Assembly (NCBI GenBank): GCA_943737045.1
Contig: CALSFV010000231.1
Coordinates: 1 to 64,000 of the forward strand
Length of the DNA: 64,000 nt
Direction: 5' to 3'
From: Parapristionchus giblindavisi
Lineage: Eukaryota > Nematoda > Chromadorea > Rhabditida > Diplogasteridae
The notes under the pieces are model-generated. The model ran no database searches and was not told the origin of the DNA. It saw nothing but the letters and a program-made list of their open reading frames with translations. Positions within the stretch are counted from its first letter, which is position 1. Every line of letters begins with the position of its first letter. Positions 45,301 to 55,800 of this stretch are shown here, piece after piece. Position numbers and translations under genes: made by a program.

Positions 45301-48300
45301 TTTTAAACATTTGAATTTTTCCCGCTAAAATCGGTTGTTAATTACAGTAATTAACTAATTAATTAAATTAATTGTTGCATTCACAGGCACTTGCTGAGTG
45401 AGCATCACGTCGTCGTATCGGAAATGGAGCTCATCGTCGATCCCAAGAGGTATTGTAATAGCGGTTTTTAAATTCATTTCCGAGAGGTGCTGAACCTGGT
45501 GATTTAAAGTTTCTGATTGTTCATAAGTGTATGCCTTAATTTACCTTCTTCGATTCTCTTAACGCCTTTTAAAATATCTGTGTAATAATTGTATGGTTCA
45601 GGTACATCGAGCACTGGCGTCAGCGCTTCGCCAAGGAGAGCATCGACAACATCTTCCCTCGCATCGAGGTCGACGAGGCCAATCCTCATCATGGTGCGTA
45701 ACAGCGGCCGATTGCCGAAACATGACATTATTAGCTAACTAATATATTTTGTACTTTTAAGTTTGAAGTCCGTGCAAACCTATACTTATACATTTATTAA
45801 TATTATTTATCCAATTTCGCTATTTATCTAATAATAATGTTATTATTATTAATATTATCGGTATTGCAGGCAAGACTGACTACTACTTCGAGATGAGCGC
45901 CGCACTGCCGGAGGACTTCCAGGTGGATTTTTAGTGAATCTGTAGTATTCACAGATCGAATATCTACGCTACAAATTTGCAAAATTCTGACTTTTTTGAC
46001 AAAAAATACAAAATGCGGTAAATCTTCGTAGTTTACGACTTTTCGACCTATGATAGTAGTCGATAAATTATTGTAGATTTCGTTGAGCTTGCGTTTATAA
46101 TTAATAATGATTCATGATGGTAATCCTTCAGGTCCGTCAACGTCTCGCCATGCGTCGTCTCGAGGAGGCGTTGCAATGCCAACAGAGAGAACGGTGAGCT
46201 GTTTCTCCATTTCTAGTTGATTTCTGCTGACCCGGTTGATTCGTGTTTCCGTCTGCGGGTATACACTTGGTTTTTTTGTTCATTTTGTTTCCAACACTTC
46301 TGTTGCTATACGTACAAACATCAAATAGTGTATGCAATCGAACGGCTGATTCATACATGGGCGACATTGCCGCTAGCGGCAAAACCCACCCCATTTTTTC
46401 CTCCGACCCGCCCGATTTCCCCCCCAAAATTGCTCAAAAAATGATCCGCGAAGTGAAATTATTATATTTACATGCCCCATATTTTCCTCCGACCCACCCG
46501 ATTTTAATTTCCAGCGGCAAAGGCCGCGGCATTGATCGGATTGGAACTGGCGCTCCGTTTATTTTGCAAAAAAAAATAAATCGGCGGATAATCGGCGTCT
46601 ATGCATCGTTTTCGTCATTGAAAGAATTTCAATATATTAATATAAAGTGTATTTTAGTATTATTATTATTTTACAATCAATATAATAATAATATTCAATT
46701 ACAGTGACGATGCCAACTTCTCACTCCAGTGCATCTTCTGTCGTTACACTGCACGCGGCAATCGATCCAAGATCATTCACCATCTCTACATGATCCATCA
46801 TCTCAACCTCGGCAGTCCCGACAACCTCGTCTTCGTCACCGAGTACATTGAGCATCTCAAGGTACGGTAGTTGGTGTACTGTCGTCGTCGGTGTATCTGG
46901 GTTACTGTAGTGGGTGTTGATTTGGGAGTACGGTAGGCTGGGTATTGATTGTTTTCTTTATAGGAGAAACTCGTTCGCAACGAGTGCATCTACTGCGAGA
47001 AGATCTTCTCCGATCGTAACACGCTCATGGACCATATGAGGAAGAGGAACCATAGAGAGGTGGGTGCAGGCATGACTCGATCGCTGAAAGTAGCAAAACG
47101 AATGGAAAATGATAATAATAACTTTTAAAAACTTTGTGCATATTGTGAAAAATATCAAAAATATCAACTCGTTGTTCTAGGTTAATCCCCGCAACCACTA
47201 CTATGACAAGTTCTACATCATCAACTACCTCGAGCTTGGCAAACGGTAAGGAGCATACTTCAAACTACAATATGTAGTGATTCTATATCCATGAACATTG
47301 GCAAACTGTTTGCCGAAGAAGAACGTGATTCCACAAACGTAGGCAGAGGATTTTTGACAAACGCCTACGCTCTGGTATTTCGAAACTTAAAGTCTACTTA
47401 AAGTTTTCACTTGAAGTAGACTTGTAAGTCTACTTAAAGTTAAACGTAAGTCTACTTAAAGTGGTGTGGTATACTGTAATGCATTTCGTCAAATGTTCTT
47501 TCACTTTAAGTTTACTTAAAGTCTACTTTAAGTCTGTGACGTAGTTTAAGTAGACTAAGTTTCCCCATTGGGTAGAGGTTCACTGTCTAGAACCTAATGG
47601 CCGAAACAGTGAATCTCGCCTCTACTAATAACTACTTTAGATTCATTAATATCTAATTTTATGAGTACATTTGCATGTTTAACTATTACATATTTCGCTT
47701 ATAATTCGAAATACCAGAGCGGTTGTAACATCACGTTTGTCGGCTAACGGTTTGCCAACGATCAGCGATACAGCCTGACAATCAATCATTTATCCCCTTT
47801 TACAGTTGGTTGGATGTGCTCGCGGAGGACTTCGAGGACAACATGCCCACCTTCGTCGATTCGGATGAGGAAGAGGAGGAGTTAGTATTGATTGATTCAT
47901 TCATTGATTTATACTGACTATATTTATATTTGAAGCATTGTGCTGTATTTGGGCTTTGCAGTATTGATTGATGAATAATGTATAATATTTGGATTATTTA
48001 TTGATTGATCTGTAGTGCGACAGAGATATACTGTTTTGATGTTTACTTAAAAATTTAGTGATGAATTCTTAATGATTAGCCTGAATTAGTGAATCAGGAG
48101 GGGAATTCGTAATACTCTTGCCACATCCGACTTCTTTAATGAATTCTTTTCTCCTTTGCAGCAATTCGTGGTGTGAATGGCAGGAGGACAATCTGGATGC
48201 GGACGAAACCCGCGTACTGTGTCTCTGCTGCGAGGAGAGCACGGATTCCGCCAATGGTCTCATCGATCACATGAAGGTGTGTGTAGTTTGTAGTCTGATA

Positions 48301-49974
48301 TTTGATATCTGATCCATGTATTGTAGTCTGATCTTTGATCTGTGTATTAGAGTTTGATCTTTGATCTTTGTTCCAGGAGAAGCACGGCCTCGACCTCTTG
48401 CACCAGATCGCTGAGCACAAGCTGGGAACGTATGAGCGCGCCAAGCTCATCAATCACATCCGCAGAATGGTTTGTTTAACAATGATTATAGGAACACCCT
48501 AATTTGAAACTCCGCTCTGACCGCATTCTCTCACTTTATTTGTCTACTAGAGTGCTGTCACAGAGGTGAATGAAATTAGATCGGATGTGCCTTTAAATAA
48601 TTGAATAAAAGTTACAATAAAAGCGCAACATCAAAATGGAACTTGCAAAATCGTTTTTATCTGTGAATTCAGAGCTGTGAATAATATTTGATTTATTTCA
48701 TTAGAATGTCCGGTCTAATTGTTTTTTTTTTACAGAACTACAACTCGAACTGCTGGGTGTGCGGAAAGACTGAGCTCGGCAACTGGATGGCAGTGTACCG
48801 TCACATTGATGAGAACCACAAGCCGCTCACTGTTAGTATTCTATTTTATTTTACTTTTTAAATTATGTGAAACTAGAAATCACCTGCTGGCTTTGTGTTT
48901 CACTTTACCCTCATATTCTGCTATATTTTTGCGTTTACTGATCGGAATTTAATATACTTCTTAAAGACCCCTCATTTGAGGCTTTTTACTGCCTGATTTG
49001 ATAAAATTGATTGATTGAATGAATGAATGATTGATCGTATATTCGTTCAGGCTCTTCCCGACCGCGCGACGTGGGACACTGAGGAGGAGTTGGTTCCTCT
49101 ATTCGGCAACGATCACTTCATCTGGATGCTCGAGTCGTCCATTGAGGAGGCTGCAAATGGAGGCGAAGATGGAGAGGAGACTGATGGAGGAGAGGGCGCT
49201 GGGGATAAGAAGGTACGTCACTGTTTAGTCATGGGTCGAAAAGTATGTTACAAAGTACCAAGCCTTACCGCATTTTGAGCCAAAATTTGTCATAAAATGT
49301 GTTTAGTCATGGGTTGAGAATATCCTGAGCGTTTAAAACGCGTGCGGTCACTAAAATTTTGAGACAAATTTGCGTGTGGGTACAATAATGAAATTTAAAT
49401 CGATTTTAAGATTTCACATGTTTGACTTACTAATATAAATTAAACCTTAATTGTCGTTACATTATAGCGTCACACTTGAGATGTTCACATAAAGCTATGT
49501 GATCGCTCGTTAAATAATTTTAGTGATTGAGTGCTACTCAGATTCACTTGGTCTATGTACATTGAAATATTAAGTTCGGCGATATTCGAATGTTAAAATA
49601 AACAATATGGCTCTTTGCAGGCTGTGGACGCAATCGCCGCCCTCATCGCTCAGAGCAAGCTCAACACTGTCGAAGGGGTACGGTAGTTGTTGCTTTAATT
49701 ACTGTAATCACTCAGATCTACACATGTTTTATGGCACTTATTCAGTGGTTTTTATCCAGATATAGTGAAGCAGTATTGTAACGGAATCGGGAGTTTCATA
49801 AAAAGTGGAAAGATGCATTTGAAATCACAAGAACTATTACAAACTTGATGTATTGATTACTTGCCTCATTTATCGATTAATTGCCTCATGTATTGATTGG
49901 TTGCCTCATTTCAGGTCATCGCTCAGGACATGCCCGACATTCCGGAGCTGGAGGAGATTGATCAGATCTTCTAA
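39385..49974 (+). CDS. ztf-7: ZNF277-type C2H2 zinc-finger protein (ZTF-7 orthologue), 21 exons
   Basis: Exons read as 39385-39487, 40212-40279, 40791-40961, 41785-41890, 44150-44224, 44539-44663, 45168-45259, 45387-45449, 45602-45693, 45870-45922, 46132-46193, 46705-46861, 46964-47059, 47181-47245, 47806-47880, 48162-48276, 48377-48469, 48736-48831, 49051-49212, 49621-49677 and 49915-49974. They sum to 1986 nt in one frame (661 aa). Zinc-finger motifs: C229/C232 with H248/H253, C346/C349 with H362/H368, C397/C400 with H413/H419, C488/C491 with H504/H509, C543/C546 with H559/H564. The block LGSPDNLVFV, then HMRKRNH and YIINYLELGK, is diagnostic of the ZNF277 family, whose known partner is ribosomal protein uS5/RPS2. 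The first ~215 residues are a Gly/Ala/Lys/Glu-rich, probably disordered extension. Exon 5 could instead end at 44230, also in phase, adding two residues. An acceptor-like TTACAG at 39311-39316 may be the trans-splice site. Family call very sure; first two exons less so. Confidence 0.5.
40621..40790 (+). repeat. 29-bp tandem repeat, six units, ending at a ztf-7 splice acceptor
   Basis: Unit CTCTAAACGCTCCCCTGATTTGTAG-type; the last unit diverges to CCCCTGATTCAG, which is the acceptor of exon 3. Confidence 0.5.
41050..41170 (+). repeat. F9 dispersed repeat, copy 1 (ztf-7 intron 3)
   Basis: GTCGAATAGCTACGTTACAG, AATCCGGTCACGCTTTGTAG and TTTTTGACCTATGAT. Confidence 0.5.
44890..45107 (+). repeat. 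CCGCTAGCGG dispersed repeat, copy 1 (ztf-7 intron 6)
   Basis: TGCCGCTAGCGGCAA, CGATTTCCC, CCCCGATTTTCATTTCCA and ACGGCAA recur in order at 46355. Confidence 0.5.
44954..44977. repeat. C24 homopolymer in a ztf-7 intron
   Basis: Twenty-four C residues inside a dispersed repeat that has a second copy at 46355. Confidence 0.5.
45950..46065 (+). repeat. F9 dispersed repeat, copy 2 (ztf-7 intron 10)
   Basis: ATCGAATATCTACGCTACA, ATGCGGTAAATCTTCGTAG and TTTTCGACCTATGAT. Confidence 0.5.
46355..46540 (+). repeat. CCGCTAGCGG dispersed repeat, copy 2 (ztf-7 intron 11)
   Basis: Same ordered blocks as 44890, with the C-run replaced by CCTCCGACCCGCCCGATTTC. Confidence 0.5.
47284..47772. mobile_element. 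F5 inverted-repeat element, long form, in ztf-7 intron 14
   Basis: Left TATCCATGAACATTGGCAAAC is mirrored by GTTTGCCAACGATCAGCGATA. Second-order inverted pairs (CTCTGGTATTTCGAAA / TTCGAAATACCAGAG) flank a centre with repeated AAGTCTACTTAAAGT. Confidence 0.5.
48490..48595. mobile_element. F1 palindromic MITE in ztf-7 intron 17
   Basis: Begins about 20 bp after the exon 17 donor; right end GGATGTGCCTTTAA. Confidence 0.5.
49223..49320 (-). repeat. F9 dispersed repeat, inverted copy 3 (ztf-7 intron 19)
   Basis: Complement reads CAAAATGCGGTAAGGCTTGG and ACTTTTCGACCCATGAC. Confidence 0.5.
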
Positions 49975-50130
49975 ACGGATCGATCGATTGATCTACCCAC
50001 CCTTTATCGTCTCTCCATCAGCAGTATAACCGTCCTCACCTCACGCTCTGTTCCTTCATCACTTGTTCTTCTTCTTCTTATTCTATAGATTGTTTCTGTA
50101 GTATCGCCTGTAGTACCCCTATCCTGTCTG

Positions 50131-50178
50131 AGGTTACGGTAAGAACCAGTGACCTCTCAGCACGAATTCTACCGTAAT
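50131..50178 (+). repeat. 48-bp direct repeat downstream of ztf-7, copy 1
   Basis: GAGGTTACGGTAAGAACCAG, TGACCTCTCAGCACGAATTC and TACCGTA; nearly identical to 51079. GAGGT/ACCTC can pair as a stem. Confidence 0.5.
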
Positions 50179-51078
50179 GCTCTAGTAGAGTTACGATTAT
50201 CTCTCCTAGTAGTCGTTATTCTTGGATTTCGTTGTAGTATGCCCTTATCTAACTGTTCTGTTCCTCTTTTCGTCTACGTCCTCTTTCTATTCGTTTTGTC
50301 TTTTACACAGACATAATTCACCCTTGGCCCGCTGAGTACGTTAGTCCGCTTTCGCTCTTTGCTTTTCTTCTTCTTCTTCTTCATTTGAATTGCTCGTTTT
50401 CATCTTCACTTTTACTTTTTTATCACATCGTTCTAAATATGATATTCTTAGTATACTCTGCACTTGTTGACTTTGTACTAGCTTTTTGTTCCACACACGT
50501 ACGCTTACTCTACCCTACACCCTTTCTTCCGTTTCCTAGTGGATACTGTAGTTGCACCACCACCGTCCCTTTTTGGATGTATTCTATCAGCTCCATTTGT
50601 ATCACACACTATCCACGCACATGCTCTGCAGTGCTCCTACAGTATCCCCTAGCAGTTGCTTTGCTGTAGTTTACCGCTTGCATACTGTGGTTAGCTGTAC
50701 CCTGTGATTGGAATTATCGATTAGCTGAAAACGTCTAAGGCATCGTTGGTCGTTCTCTGTTTTCTGTCTTAGTCTTGGTCTAGCCTATTGTAGTCATGGC
50801 CTCAGATGTCTACAGTTAATCGATGATTCCGATCCATTTCATCCATTCTCTTGCACTACAATTCCCTACTGCAAAGTGAATGTTGGCTATTTTGTTTTCC
50901 CCTGTTCCCGTCTATCTCTCGAATGTTTCCATCGGAGTTTGTTACCCATTTCATTGTTGTCTTGCATCCCCCGATCCCACCCGCAAGCATCTTGAGAAGA
51001 GACTGGAGGTGCATCGTGATATTCTGTTATATCCCCCACACCACCCACTCACTGTCACCGCCCCAATACCATCCTATC

Positions 51079-51126
51079 TATGAGGTTACGGTAATAACCA
51101 GTGACCTCTCAGCACGAATTCTACCG
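51079..51126 (+). repeat. 48-bp direct repeat downstream of ztf-7, copy 2
   Basis: Differs from the copy at 50131 by one base (GGTAATAACC). Confidence 0.5.
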
Positions 51127-52025
51127 TAGATGCGGTAGTAATTGTGTATCGATTGGAGAGACTGTTTTACCGTATCTGTTTTACTATCGAACGCTACTAA
51201 GGTACTACCGTATCTGTCCATCTATTGATTTGAACAACATCTTACATCTGGTTTGATTGTCCCACCGAGATCCAAGGACTGAATGAACAAACCCCGTTTT
51301 CCACCCCACCCGACCCATTGTATCTTTCGACCCCATACTATCCCATCCCCGTATCATCCCCCCTCACAGGAAACATCGGTTGAAAGCACTACCGTATCCC
51401 GAATGATTATTGATTGATTGATTGTTTGGGTGTTCTGTATGTTCATCGTCCGGTCTCCTATTGTTAACACTTTTCTTGAGTAAAAGGTTGCTGCTGAAAT
51501 ATTTTCGTTACTACAGTGGATTCCTTGAACATTCCCTAATGGGAAACGTAGTGTATTTTAAACGATTAGAATCGCTCCGGGTTCAAAGGCGAAGTTGACT
51601 GATTTATGGGATGCATTTCATCGGACAAATGGGTCTGTGAGTAACTCGAAGTGATTTGACCTCATGAACAGATTAGTGACCATTACCACCCATCGGGAGA
51701 GATGGTAGAAGGACATTTGGGGAGAGAAATGATCGACGGGTGGCCGATATCTGAGTTTGATAGATGTATGGAAAGTGGAGAGATCAATGAAATGCTGGGA
51801 TCGATCTTAGAGTTGAGATCAGGGGCTTACAATCTGATATTTTAGTTGAGGGCGAAGTCGATTTGGTTATGAGTTCTTTTGATTGTGATTTATCGTTACT
51901 ATAGAGAGATCAAAGATCAGGGGTCGACACCTATTCACAGAGAGATCAAAGATGAGAAGAATACGGTATATCTGAAATGTGAAAGATCAAAGATCAAGGT
52001 AAACACACAGAAAATTAACTTATCC

Positions 52026-52256
52026 ATGAGGGAAGAATTAGCAAAAGAGATGCTAGGGAATTTTCTCTCTATGTAACATAATATATGTAATCTTTATAGA
52101 GTATTTTGCGAGTTTGAGATGAGAATGAAATTGTGAAAGAAATTTTAATTCCCTAGTTTCATTTCGCCAAAGACGTTGGTGCGATTAGGAACACTGCCAT
52201 TGTTAGTTTGTCTATCTATCGTTCTGCTCTCTCAATCTGCCCTTGTCTCTCGCCCG
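52026..52256 (+). CDS. Candidate 5' exons (signal peptide) of the Kunitz/lustrin gene
   Basis: ATG at 52026, donor after 52072 (GTAACA), acceptor CCCTAG before 52157, donor after 52256 (GTTGTT). The 147 nt encode 49 residues whose second exon contains a strongly hydrophobic segment (LPLLVCLSIVLLSQSALVS) typical of a signal peptide. Both junctions are in phase with each other and with the phase-0 start of the exon at 52855. That fit is the only support: the hydrophobic exon has no ATG of its own, and the n-region before the core would be unusually long. Alternatively the mRNA starts at the in-frame ATG at 52822, or in an exon not recognised. Confidence 0.5.
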
Positions 52257-52854
52257 GTTGTTATGTTTAACTCACTCGATCTCACGTTCGTGAACCCCAC
52301 TTTGTGAGGCAAAGTATGGGCAGGCCACGCCCACAATCAACCACAAAGGGTCTAGTATCCGCTAGCCCCTTCACAGAATGCTAGTGATATTACTGGTTAC
52401 GGTAGTCGGATACGGTAAGAGAATTTTGAATTTCCCTCCTGATTCACTGATTCAGGATCATCGATTGATGTCTGTCAGCGGACTGAACGGAGGGAAGTCA
52501 AGGTTTATTTATTTATTTACTTATTTATTTGTTTATTTACGGCGAGTTCTCTAAACGTCACTTTTACGATCGAAATTATTTTAATCTACGAAATTGTCGA
52601 ATTTGGCAAACTAAGATTCATTTAGTAATAAGCGCTAGACTTTTAGTCTACTAAATTTTCAATTTTAGTCTACTAAATGGTCCACTAATAGTTTTGAGGA
52701 TGTAGTCCATCTATCTTTCAGTGGTATTTTGACGATGACTAAATTTTTGACTAAATTTTCACTATCATTCTACTAAATGTTTCACTAGTAGTCTCATTTT
52801 AGTGAACTGATAGCCTTAAAAATGTTTGTGTTCTACCGTAATCTCTCCTGTCAG

Positions 52855-55800
52855 TGGTACTTTGACGATCGATGGCGCATGTGCTTCGCGACGCGGACAG
52901 ACTGCGTACTACTGGGAGGGATTCAGATGGTCGGACGGACAATGTATGATAGTGAGGAGGAGTGCACACTGAATAATATGAGTGAGCGATCTTTGATCTC
53001 GAATGGCACAAACCAAACAAATTTAAACTCTCCGCTCTCTCGCTTTCATTGTTTACGAGAGAGCATTGGCAGTGCGGAGAGTTTCAAATATGCTTAGGTG
53101 TGATTTTAAGGAAAGGTTGATCATGCCGTTTGATATGTGATTCTTTAAAGGATACTTATGTACAATTTATGATCTCTGTGAAGTGATTGATCTTTGATCT
53201 TTGGTCAAGGCCGAAACACCGATTACGCTTCTCTAGGCTTATTATCACTGTTAGACTATCTAAATAATATTTTAGCAAATTTGAGTTGTTCAAAATATTT
53301 GATCTTTGATCTCTTCTCCAGAATCGCGTTGGATGACGTACACTCTGCGGTGTCCCGCGGACAGACGAATGGCCGTCTATTCTCGATCAAATGGTGATAC
53401 CGTTCCCTATGTGTTCGATGCACGGCAATGCCGACGATCATCTGCGACTGGCCAGCCGGAGAGCGATATGTGAGTAGTATTAGGGGCCACTGGCCTGCCA
53501 GACAGAGGAATAATAGCAAGCCACTGGCTGACCAGACAGAGACTGACCAGCTTTGGCTGACCAGACCAGAGACAGACTAGAGACTCTGGCTGACCAGCTC
53601 TTAGGTGCTGCTACTTTCCTGAAAAGCCGCACAAGTTTCAAGTCCCTATGCTAGTCAAGGAACCGAGATATTTGTTTTAGAGTGTTCTTTCCAAGAGGAT
53701 AAAGCTAGCAACAGCCTATTGTTTTCTGAAAACTAGTAGCTATTATTAATAATAATATTAATATTTATACGCATTCATGAATATACAATGACGCGTTTGA
53801 TGATAAAAAAGTAAATTTTATTTTTATATTGTACATAGGTGCGACTCGGACGAGACTTGCATGACTAGCTCCTACTTTGGATGGTGCTGTAAGCGGATAC
53901 CGTACACCGGAGACGGTCCAAGTTAGTCCCCTGTATAGGTATCCATGAACGTTGGCAAAATTTGGTGGCGAACGTGACGTCACAATCGTATGCGGAGGCG
54001 TTTGAAAGTGATCCTCCCCCTACGCTTGTCACGTCACGTTTTCCGGCAAACAGTTTGCCAAAGTTCAGGGATACGGCCTCTGATCTTTGATCTTTGGTTT
54101 TCTCCTTTGTTCGAAGTGTATGAAGTGTTGAGAGAAAATGAAACAATCTAGTAGTAAGCTGATGGTAATGAATTCGAAACACAAGTTTTTACGACTACGC
54201 GCCGTTGCCCAGTTTACGGCTGGCACGCCCGTTAAATGTAGTAAGTTTACGAATCAGAAATGCGCAATACGAAGCCGAACCGTGAATGATTTTATAGTTA
54301 GTGAACGATCGAGGGTGACAGAGATAGGCGTAAAAGAAGAGGGAGAGTATGTTGTGAGTGTATAGGAAGAGGGAGAGGGAGAGAAGGGAAAGGGAGAGGG
54401 AGAGGTAGAGGGATAGAGGAAGAGGGATAGAAGTGAGAGAGAGATAGAAGGAGAAGGAGAGGGATAGACTAAGCAAATTAATAGCTGTGAGTAAAAAGAA
54501 TTGATCGCTCTATAAAAGTACAACGAAATGTAAACTCGACACGATTAATTGACTACATACACAGTTGATAGATATTCATGACGACTGATGTTTTATCCAT
54601 GCTTTTCCGAGTTTTGATCTTTGATCTTTGATTTAATCTTTGGTTTTCTTTAAAAATATCCTTTTAGGTGCAGGGACCTTCCGATTCACTGGCTACGGTG
54701 AGTAAATTGCAAAATTTTGATGGAATATGTTTCACGAATGCTTCATAAGCAGACGGTGCAGTCTGATTCTCGTTGATAAGGCTGTATTCTGTCCAGAACA
54801 AAAATTCTAATAAAAGAGCACGAATGACATTCAATTTTACTTATTTTATTTTACAAGTGCATTCAAACCTAGACTTGTACATCTATTAATATTATTAATT
54901 TAATTTATGAGTTATAAGAGTATCCGTGTATACATACATGTTGGAGCGCTGTTTGCTCATCATTTATTGTTATTTATTTAAAATCAATTAAAGATCAAGC
55001 TCTTATGTACTGAATTTCTCTTGCTCTTTCACGCCATGGGTCTAACTTAATCGCTCTATCATGACCCAATCACGAAAAAAACTCTTTTAAGTAACACCCC
55101 TAGATAATTTTTTTAAATTTTTCTCTGCGCTCTGACAACACTCCCTCGCAGACAAAGAAAGCGAGAGAGTATGGCCAGAGCGGAGAGTAAAATTAACTCG
55201 GGCATGCCTTTAATTTTTCTTTTGGTGGCTGGTGGTCGTTCGCCACCACAATTAAAAGCGGACTACAGTGAGTAGTTTTGCAAGTAAACTATGTGGATAA
55301 AATGGTAGCTATAATGGTTCTAGTTACCGTGCACTATTTCTTTACACGTTACATTAGCTCACCCTTGTAACAGCGGATGTATTAAATACCAAATCATCAG
55401 GCGGTCCTATCCTTCATTTGATCAATGCCGCGGTCACCCAGTCGCCCGCTCCGAAGCCATTCAACTGTAATGAGGATGGACCGAGGGACATGATCGAGGT
55501 GACTCCGCCTACGATTTCAGATGAGCTCCGCCCATTTATGGGAAAAAAATTATGTAATACTAATCAAACGCTCCTTCAAAAATTGCGAAAAGGAAAGGAA
55601 ACCACATAAAATTCGCCTTTTGCACACACCCTAACCTTTTTGTCCACTTTCTTCTCTCTTACATTACAGTCTTTTCAATACTTATTACAAATCCGTTGAA
55701 CAATGTAATCCGCTGATTTTTTTGCAATGTGATTTCACAATATTCAGGAAACTCCTGATGATATTGAATTATCGATTAGTTGATTGATTGACTGGTTCTC

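Larger units (their letters stand above)
49975..52025 (+). other. Downstream region of ztf-7, no other gene seen
   Basis: C/T-rich plus-strand sequence with many CTACCGTA/TACGGTA words and the 48-bp direct repeat. No AATAAA occurs soon after the ztf-7 stop, so the 3' end uses a variant signal or is distant. Confidence 0.5.

Noticed and set aside
52822..52854. ATG at 52822 as the start of the Kunitz/lustrin protein
   Set aside because: The homologous second unit begins exactly at WY after an intron, and CTCTCCTGTCAG before 52855 looks like an acceptor. This ATG would also give no signal peptide.
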